From positions 1-64,000 of the forward strand of contig JBLHWY010000002.1 in NCBI GenBank assembly GCA_047629195.1: a stretch of DNA of 64,000 nucleotides, given 5' to 3'. Shown here in pieces: positions 59,991-64,000 of the stretch. The notes below the pieces were generated by a model that ran no database searches, had not been told where the DNA came from, and saw only the letters and a list, made by a program, of their open reading frames with translations. How positions within the stretch are numbered: the first letter of the stretch is position 1; the number at the start of each line of letters is the position of its first letter. This DNA is from UBA4582 sp047629195 (GTDB lineage Bacteria; Pseudomonadota; Gammaproteobacteria; Pseudomonadales; Azotimanducaceae). Made by a program: the position numbers and the translations under genes.

Positions 59991-61223
59991 CTAAAAATCC
60001 CACCCAAGATGGGGCTGAGGTATCCTGATTGCGTGGTCGATCGCACTTAACAAGTCAGGATGTCCTGCCAGTTGATCGGTTATAGCGAGGCTGGCCGCGG
60101 GTCGTACGCCGAACCAAAGTCTACTAAAGGCGTTTACTGAGGCCGAAAGTGTGGGTAGTTCATCGTCTGTACCTTTTTCGAGCGTCGACTTAGAGCTCAA
60201 ATTTATGATGTAGGATCCACCAATACCGGTCCAGTCGTTTGATTTTGCTAAAAAAGATCCAACTGGATCCGTCAGGTCCAGATTAAACCGGAGTTCTGAG
60301 CCTTCACAATGCATGGCATTGATACAAGTCTCTAAGTTCAAAATTCGAAGCTGCCAGTAAGACTCGGACCGAGAGTAGTTGGCGTGTGTGCTCTGTTCGG
60401 TGATTCGGCGAGTTCGAAATGGCATTTTCAATAAATCTTGAAATTGAAATTCACCAAATTCAATAGTTTTGATTGAATTTACCTGATCTGCCAAAGACTT
60501 TATCAGAGCTAACAGTTCGTAAAGCTGCTCAGTCGTTTGGTAGGCACGCCAGGAAATTGAGTAGGGGCCATGCTCTCCTTTCATTTCTCCCCAGATAAAA
60601 TGCGACAAGGTCCCACCAGGACCATCAAAATAGCCGAGACCAAAGGGCTCATCATGCCAGTTTAGTTCTGCCTTCATGATGGCGGCCTCATCAAGATTAA
60701 CGCCGCCGTGATAGCGAGCACGATGTCGCATAGCGCCATGAATTTGCTCAAAATCATCTGTGGTCAATCGACGCGGTGATCGATAAGGTCCCGCCACTTG
60801 AAGAGTAGCAGGATCGAAGCTTACAAACTGATCATAACTCCCTGTGCCAAATCCAACTTTGTCGTAGAAACCTTGGTCAAACATTCCCAAAGCACTGACC
60901 GCGCAGCCTTGATCAGCTTGTAGTGCAAGTAACTCAGCGGTCATTTTTTTCGCAAAACCCTGTTTCCGCGCAATATGACTCGTGGTAACTGCGGTAACTG
61001 CGCCGAGTTTCAGATCAGTTGTGTCGTAGCGGATTGTACCGAGTGAGCTATGGACTGCGCATTCCGCCTCACCATTCATCGTCGCTACGTAAGCGTCTCC
61101 AACGGAATAGAAGTCTTCAATATATTTGCCGTCTTCCGCAATTTTGTCAATCCAACCACACTCTTTCCAAATTCTTTTGATGTGAGCGAGATCGTTCTTA
61201 TGGTTGTATTTGCGGATGGTCAT
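59991..61223 (-). CDS. Eis-like GNAT acetyltransferase with C-terminal SCP2-like domain
   Basis: 410 residues. The first GNAT domain (1-150) has the acetyl-CoA loop ARKQGFAKKM; a second GNAT-like region follows (about 165-280), then a sterol-carrier-like (SCP2) domain from about 300 to 405 (SSKSTLEKG, AFSRLWFGVRPA). This three-part layout is that of Eis-type N-acetyltransferases, which acetylate amines on aminoglycosides or other substrates. The substrate here is unknown. The N-terminus starts at ATG with no strong Shine-Dalgarno. Confidence 0.88.
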   Translation of the reverse strand: MTIRKYNHKNDLAHIKRIWKECGWIDKIAEDGKYIEDFYSVGDAYVATMNGEAECAVHSSLGTIRYDTTDLKLGAVTAVTTSHIARKQGFAKKMTAELLALQADQGCAVSALGMFDQGFYDKVGFGTGSYDQFVSFDPATLQVAGPYRSPRRLTTDDFEQIHGAMRHRARYHGGVNLDEAAIMKAELNWHDEPFGLGYFDGPGGTLSHFIWGEMKGEHGPYSISWRAYQTTEQLYELLALIKSLADQVNSIKTIEFGEFQFQDLLKMPFRTRRITEQSTHANYSRSESYWQLRILNLETCINAMHCEGSELRFNLDLTDPVGSFLAKSNDWTGIGGSYIINLSSKSTLEKGTDDELPTLSASVNAFSRLWFGVRPAASLAITDQLAGHPDLLSAIDHAIRIPQPHLGWDF

Positions 61224-61297
61224 AAAGGCAACCTCTATCTTTTTTAAATTTGAGTAGGATCAGGCTCGTGGGATTAATCGGATCGCCGAGCATTAAA

Positions 61298-61558
61298 CTA
61301 CATTTTGAGTTTGGCTGCCCTTTTAGTTGCCTGTCTAACAGCCTCTGGTGATAGCCATATCGGATTCGACCATGTTATCAAGGTCATAGTCGATATAGCT
61401 CTCTAGATCTTTCCTCGATCTGGTTTCGCTCAGCAATTTCAATGTCTGACTGAGTATCGCCAGGGTCATAGAATCTGAACACATTGAGGATGAGAGATTT
61501 TTGCCTCTGAGATTGCCAGTGCTACCAGTTCCTTAGCTCGTGTATTTTCTCCACTCAT
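61298..61558 (-). pseudogene. Remnant of a small gene with two compensating single-base frameshifts
   Basis: Read on the minus strand from ATG at 61558, the first 20 codons give MSGENTRAKELVALAISEAK. If one A is restored in the run of five As (near 61500-61497), the frame continues without a stop as NLSSSMCSDSMTLAILSQ through DYDLDNMVESDM. Removing one G in the following ATGGC (near 61344) returns to the original frame as LSPEAVRQATKRAAKLKM and TAG at 61298. Together they encode an apparently coherent protein of about 86 residues. The present sequence instead meets TGA early. It is either a natural pseudogene or paired sequencing errors; the protein is not recognised. Confidence 0.55.
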
Positions 61559-61675
61559 CTGACCCACCTTATCGTTCAAATATGTCATTATGCCTCGGAG
61601 TAGAAATTTTTACCTTGCGCTAGATCAATTGCTCTTAATAATTAGAGATGCGCTATTGAGATGAAGGACTAAACA

Positions 61676-62116
61676 TTGGAAGTCACAAGAATAGGTGCTT
61701 ATGGCATTGTTTTAGAAAGGAATGTCTTAGAAAAGAATGTCTCAGAAAGAAACCGGGTTCTACTCTGCCGCCTCTCCGCCCAAGTTACCGGATTTATAGG
61801 AAGCTGGACCTTACCGGGTGGGGGCATAGAGTTTGGCGAGCAGCCAGAAGAAGCAATGATCCGGGAAGTTGCTGAGGAAACAGGATTGCGAGTCGTGTCT
61901 GAGGGTGTGGTGAATGCACATTCGTTGCAACGAGAATTTGATGGACGTAGCATGCATTCAATTCGAATTGTTTATCGCACCAGAATTATGGGCGGTGAGT
62001 TGCGCTTCGAACAAGACGGCACTACTGACCGTTGTGAATGGTTTACCGAAAGTGAAGCCCGAGCATTGCCGTTAGTTGAACTTGCTAAGCAAGGCATTGA
62101 TTTGGCATTCATCTAG
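61676..62116 (+). CDS. NUDIX hydrolase
   Basis: 146 residues from a TTG with AAGGA 8 bases upstream. The Nudix box GGGIEFGEQPEEAMIREVAE and ETGL is complete (about residues 47-69). The family hydrolyses nucleoside diphosphates linked to another moiety, using Mg2+. Three 15-base repeats lie in the 5' part and encode LERNVLEKNVSERNR between strands 1 and 2, an extra loop. The substrate is unknown. Confidence 0.88.
   Translation: MEVTRIGAYGIVLERNVLEKNVSERNRVLLCRLSAQVTGFIGSWTLPGGGIEFGEQPEEAMIREVAEETGLRVVSEGVVNAHSLQREFDGRSMHSIRIVYRTRIMGGELRFEQDGTTDRCEWFTESEARALPLVELAKQGIDLAFI
61712..61756 (+). repeat. Three diverged 15-bp tandem units in the NUDIX gene
   Basis: TTAGAAAGGAATGTC, TTAGAAAAGAATGTC and TCAGAAAGAAACCGG follow one another in frame and encode the five-residue units LERNV, LEKNV and SERNR. 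This looks like in-frame slippage that extended a surface loop. Confidence 0.8.
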
Positions 62117-62141
62117 TACATGGGGCATCTAGTACATGGGA
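62110..62141 (+). repeat. 16-bp tandem duplication at the NUDIX stop codon
   Basis: CATCTAGTACATGGGG and CATCTAGTACATGGGA are adjacent and differ in one base. The first copy contains the TAG stop of the NUDIX gene. Another short tandem duplication of recent appearance. Confidence 0.85.
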
Positions 62142-62163
62142 AGCAAGTAAAAGGTGTAACTGC

Positions 62164-62943
62164 ATGAGTGAAGTAGAATGGAAAGAGCCTGTAGTGGGGT
62201 TTGAGTTTGAACCGGAAGAGGTTGTGGTCACTGAGGAGCAACAAGCTGACAAGTTGCTAGCGTGCGGCTTGGATGACAGCGTTTTTGAAGGTTATGTTGA
62301 TGCATCGTTTTATATCGCCTTGGGAATTCGCGCGGGTGCAAATAGTGGCATCAGTGCTGAGGGCAATGTCAATATGATGACGAGTCTCATACAGCATAGA
62401 CGGGTGCGTAAAGGAGAGAGTCTGACTGTTAGAGGATCCATCCTAAATATACAAAATGTTCCCAGAGGACAGGTAGTTGAAACCGATGTGTGGTTCGAGG
62501 ATAAGGATGGAGAACGTGCTATCAGTGCTCCGCGAAAATCACTCAGACCTAATTCAGACAAAGCTGCGGGTCGAGGGGCCGGAGAACGACCAGCACCAGT
62601 CATTGAAAATGTGGCTGAACTTAGGCGATTAAATACCTTTAGCTTAACTCCCGAGCGAGTAAAGCATTATTCTTCTGAAGGCAATAGTATCCATTATGAA
62701 ATGGAGTCGGCAAATAATGCAGGCTTTCGCGCGCCAATTATTGGTGGTGGCATGGGCGTTCATTATTTGATTCACGCACTCTGGCAAGAGCATATGCCTG
62801 AATCGTTTGATCTATCCATTTTTTTTCGCCGGCCAATTTTTTGGGACGATCAATTCTATGTAGCGGCAGACCCCTGGCGCGCAATTGCATTGCTACGCGA
62901 TGATAAAGTGCTGACTGAAGCCAGAATAAATCAACTAAGTTGA
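62164..62943 (+). CDS. Double-hotdog protein (MaoC/HTD2-like), putative acyl-thioester enzyme
   Basis: 259 residues. The pattern of two hotdog halves is seen: SLIQHRRVRKGESLTVRGSIL in the N-half and ADPWRAIALLRDDKVL at the end, with FFRRPIFWDDQFYV between, resembling MaoC-like and HTD2-type dehydratases. The canonical catalytic Asp-His motif is not obvious, so dehydratase activity is uncertain. It precedes the CaiB-type CoA-transferase by 29 bases and is probably in the same acyl-CoA operon. Confidence 0.65.
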   Translation: MSEVEWKEPVVGFEFEPEEVVVTEEQQADKLLACGLDDSVFEGYVDASFYIALGIRAGANSGISAEGNVNMMTSLIQHRRVRKGESLTVRGSILNIQNVPRGQVVETDVWFEDKDGERAISAPRKSLRPNSDKAAGRGAGERPAPVIENVAELRRLNTFSLTPERVKHYSSEGNSIHYEMESANNAGFRAPIIGGGMGVHYLIHALWQEHMPESFDLSIFFRRPIFWDDQFYVAADPWRAIALLRDDKVLTEARINQLS

Positions 62944-62972
62944 ACAGCCCTACTAAATTACTATAAGAGATA

Positions 62973-64000
62973 ATGACTATGGCCCAGGCTTTTGACGGTA
63001 TTCGGATAATCGATTTTTCTCAGGTCCTTGCAGGCCCGTTCGCTGTTATGCAGCTTGCCCTTTTGGGTGCAGAAGTGATTAAGGTTGAGCAACCTGGTGG
63101 TGGTGATCAAACTAGAGGACTCATGAATATTGGCGAAGACCAGGGTCTTTCACCTTCTTTTTTAGGTATGAACCTTAATAAACAAAGCCTGACTTTGAAC
63201 CTTAAAGCACCTGAAGCAATCGAGATTGTTAAAAAGTTAGTTGCTACTGCCGATGTTGTGGTCGAGAACTTTAAGGCTGGCACGATGGAGCGTTTGGGGC
63301 TTAGTTACGAGGACTTGAAAGAGATAAAACCAGATCTGATTTATTGTTCTGTTACTGGCTATGGTCAGACGGGACCAAAGGCAGGGGAGGCAGCCTACGA
63401 TGGCGCTGTGCAAGCAGCCTCCGGCATGATGTCCCAGAATGGGCACGTGCAAACTGGACCGACAAGAACAGGATATATGCCAGTTGATATGTCTACCGCG
63501 CTTAACACCGCCTTCACCATTTCCGCTGCGTTGTTCCGAAGGGCTAATACGGGGCTGGGGCAGCGGATTGATGTTGCCATGATGGATACTGCAATTGTGA
63601 TGCAAGCTTCCCAATACAGTAATTATCTGAATCAGGGAAATTTAGTTGGCTTGTTGGGGAATGCATCGCCGACCAGGCAGCCAACAGCAAACGTTTTTGC
63701 TACCAGCGATAGCCACATACAAGTCACTGCGATACGACAGCCTCAGGTCGAAAAGTTGTTTGAAGCCATCGGTGAAACTGATCAACTGACTTTAGAGAAA
63801 TTTGCCACACCGGATGTTCGAATCGAAAACGGTGCAGAGGTGGGTGAAATAGTCGCCTCTGCCCTTAAAAAAGAAACGACTGAATATTGGCTTAAAAAAT
63901 TGGCGGCGCTGGGGATTCCAACAGCCGAGATCAGAGGGTTGCCCGAGGTCATTAACGATCCGCAGTTCGAATCTCGAGGGGTATTTGAAACGCTGCCGCA
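62973..64000 (+). CDS. CaiB/BaiF-type family III CoA-transferase, C-terminus outside window
   Basis: The frame is open from ATG at 62973 to the window end, over 340 codons. Motifs: DFSQVLAGPFAVMQLA, GAEVIKVEQP, VVENFKAGTMERLGL, SVTGYGQTGP and the catalytic Asp in YMPVDMSTAL. The family transfers CoA between acyl thioesters and free acids through an Asp-CoA anhydride. The substrate cannot be told. It follows the hotdog gene closely. Confidence 0.92.
   Translation, partial: MTMAQAFDGIRIIDFSQVLAGPFAVMQLALLGAEVIKVEQPGGGDQTRGLMNIGEDQGLSPSFLGMNLNKQSLTLNLKAPEAIEIVKKLVATADVVVENFKAGTMERLGLSYEDLKEIKPDLIYCSVTGYGQTGPKAGEAAYDGAVQAASGMMSQNGHVQTGPTRTGYMPVDMSTALNTAFTISAALFRRANTGLGQRIDVAMMDTAIVMQASQYSNYLNQGNLVGLLGNASPTRQPTANVFATSDSHIQVTAIRQPQVEKLFEAIGETDQLTLEKFATPDVRIENGAEVGEIVASALKKETTEYWLKKLAALGIPTAEIRGLPEVINDPQFESRGVFETLP

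Overview
The window looks like chromosomal DNA of a marine, Gram-negative gammaproteobacterium. The evidence is indirect: outer-membrane lipoproteins, an exosortase A (XrtA)/PEP-CTERM locus, a sigma-54 promoter in front of a PEP-CTERM gene, and many acyl-CoA, flavin and dioxygenase genes of the kind seen in OM60/NOR5- or Spongiibacteraceae-like groups. No rRNA or other strict marker is present, so the lineage is an inference. I found no tRNA, rRNA, insertion sequence, prophage or CRISPR array.

Region 1 (1-23,021) is an exopolysaccharide/protein-sorting locus. The minus strand reads prsK (sensor kinase), an export lipoprotein, a chain-length determinant, a CpsD-like ATPase with damaged nucleotide motifs, a FemAB-type acetyltransferase, an exosortase A-EpsI fusion, an alpha-toroid protein, asparagine synthase, UDP-ManNAc dehydrogenase, a polysaccharide deacetylase and the start of a very large lipoprotein with Ig-like repeats. 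Divergently, the plus strand carries sulfate activation genes (cysD with a 223-residue N-terminal extension, then cysNC), a DUF2061 membrane protein and the TPR lipoprotein PrsT. No glycosyltransferase, flippase, polymerase or PrsR regulator is in the locus as seen here.

Region 2 (23,022-30,440) holds two convergent members of an unrecognised protein family. The first copy is broken by an in-frame TAG; the intact copy has a consensus sigma-54 promoter. Then come an SGNH hydrolase, a long helical orphan protein, a PEP-CTERM substrate protein with its own sigma-54 promoter and a terminator, and a small protein with an Arg-rich tail.

Region 3 (30,579-39,207) is ordinary metabolism and small proteins: a TauD-type dioxygenase, a secreted phosphatase-like protein, an FBP-type zinc-finger protein, a globin-like protein, an MFS carrier, a nitroreductase, a luciferase-like flavin enzyme, a transglutaminase-like protein and a zinc metallopeptidase.

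Region 4 (39,382-46,280) has a two-gene signalling module (HDOD histidine kinase, then a receiver-PAS-GGDEF-EAL protein), a small membrane protein, a glutathione S-transferase and a Dpm1-like glycosyltransferase.

Region 5 (46,360-64,000) has an ArgE/DapE deacylase, three SDR enzymes, two polytopic glycosyltransferase-like proteins, an enoyl-CoA hydratase, a DUF924 protein, a YhhQ-type transporter, a divergent QueD/PTPS homologue that keeps the zinc site but lacks the usual catalytic residues, the RNA helicase DeaD, a patatin-like lipase, an Eis-like acetyltransferase, a small twice-frameshifted gene remnant, a NUDIX hydrolase, a hotdog-fold protein and a CaiB-type CoA-transferase cut by the window end.
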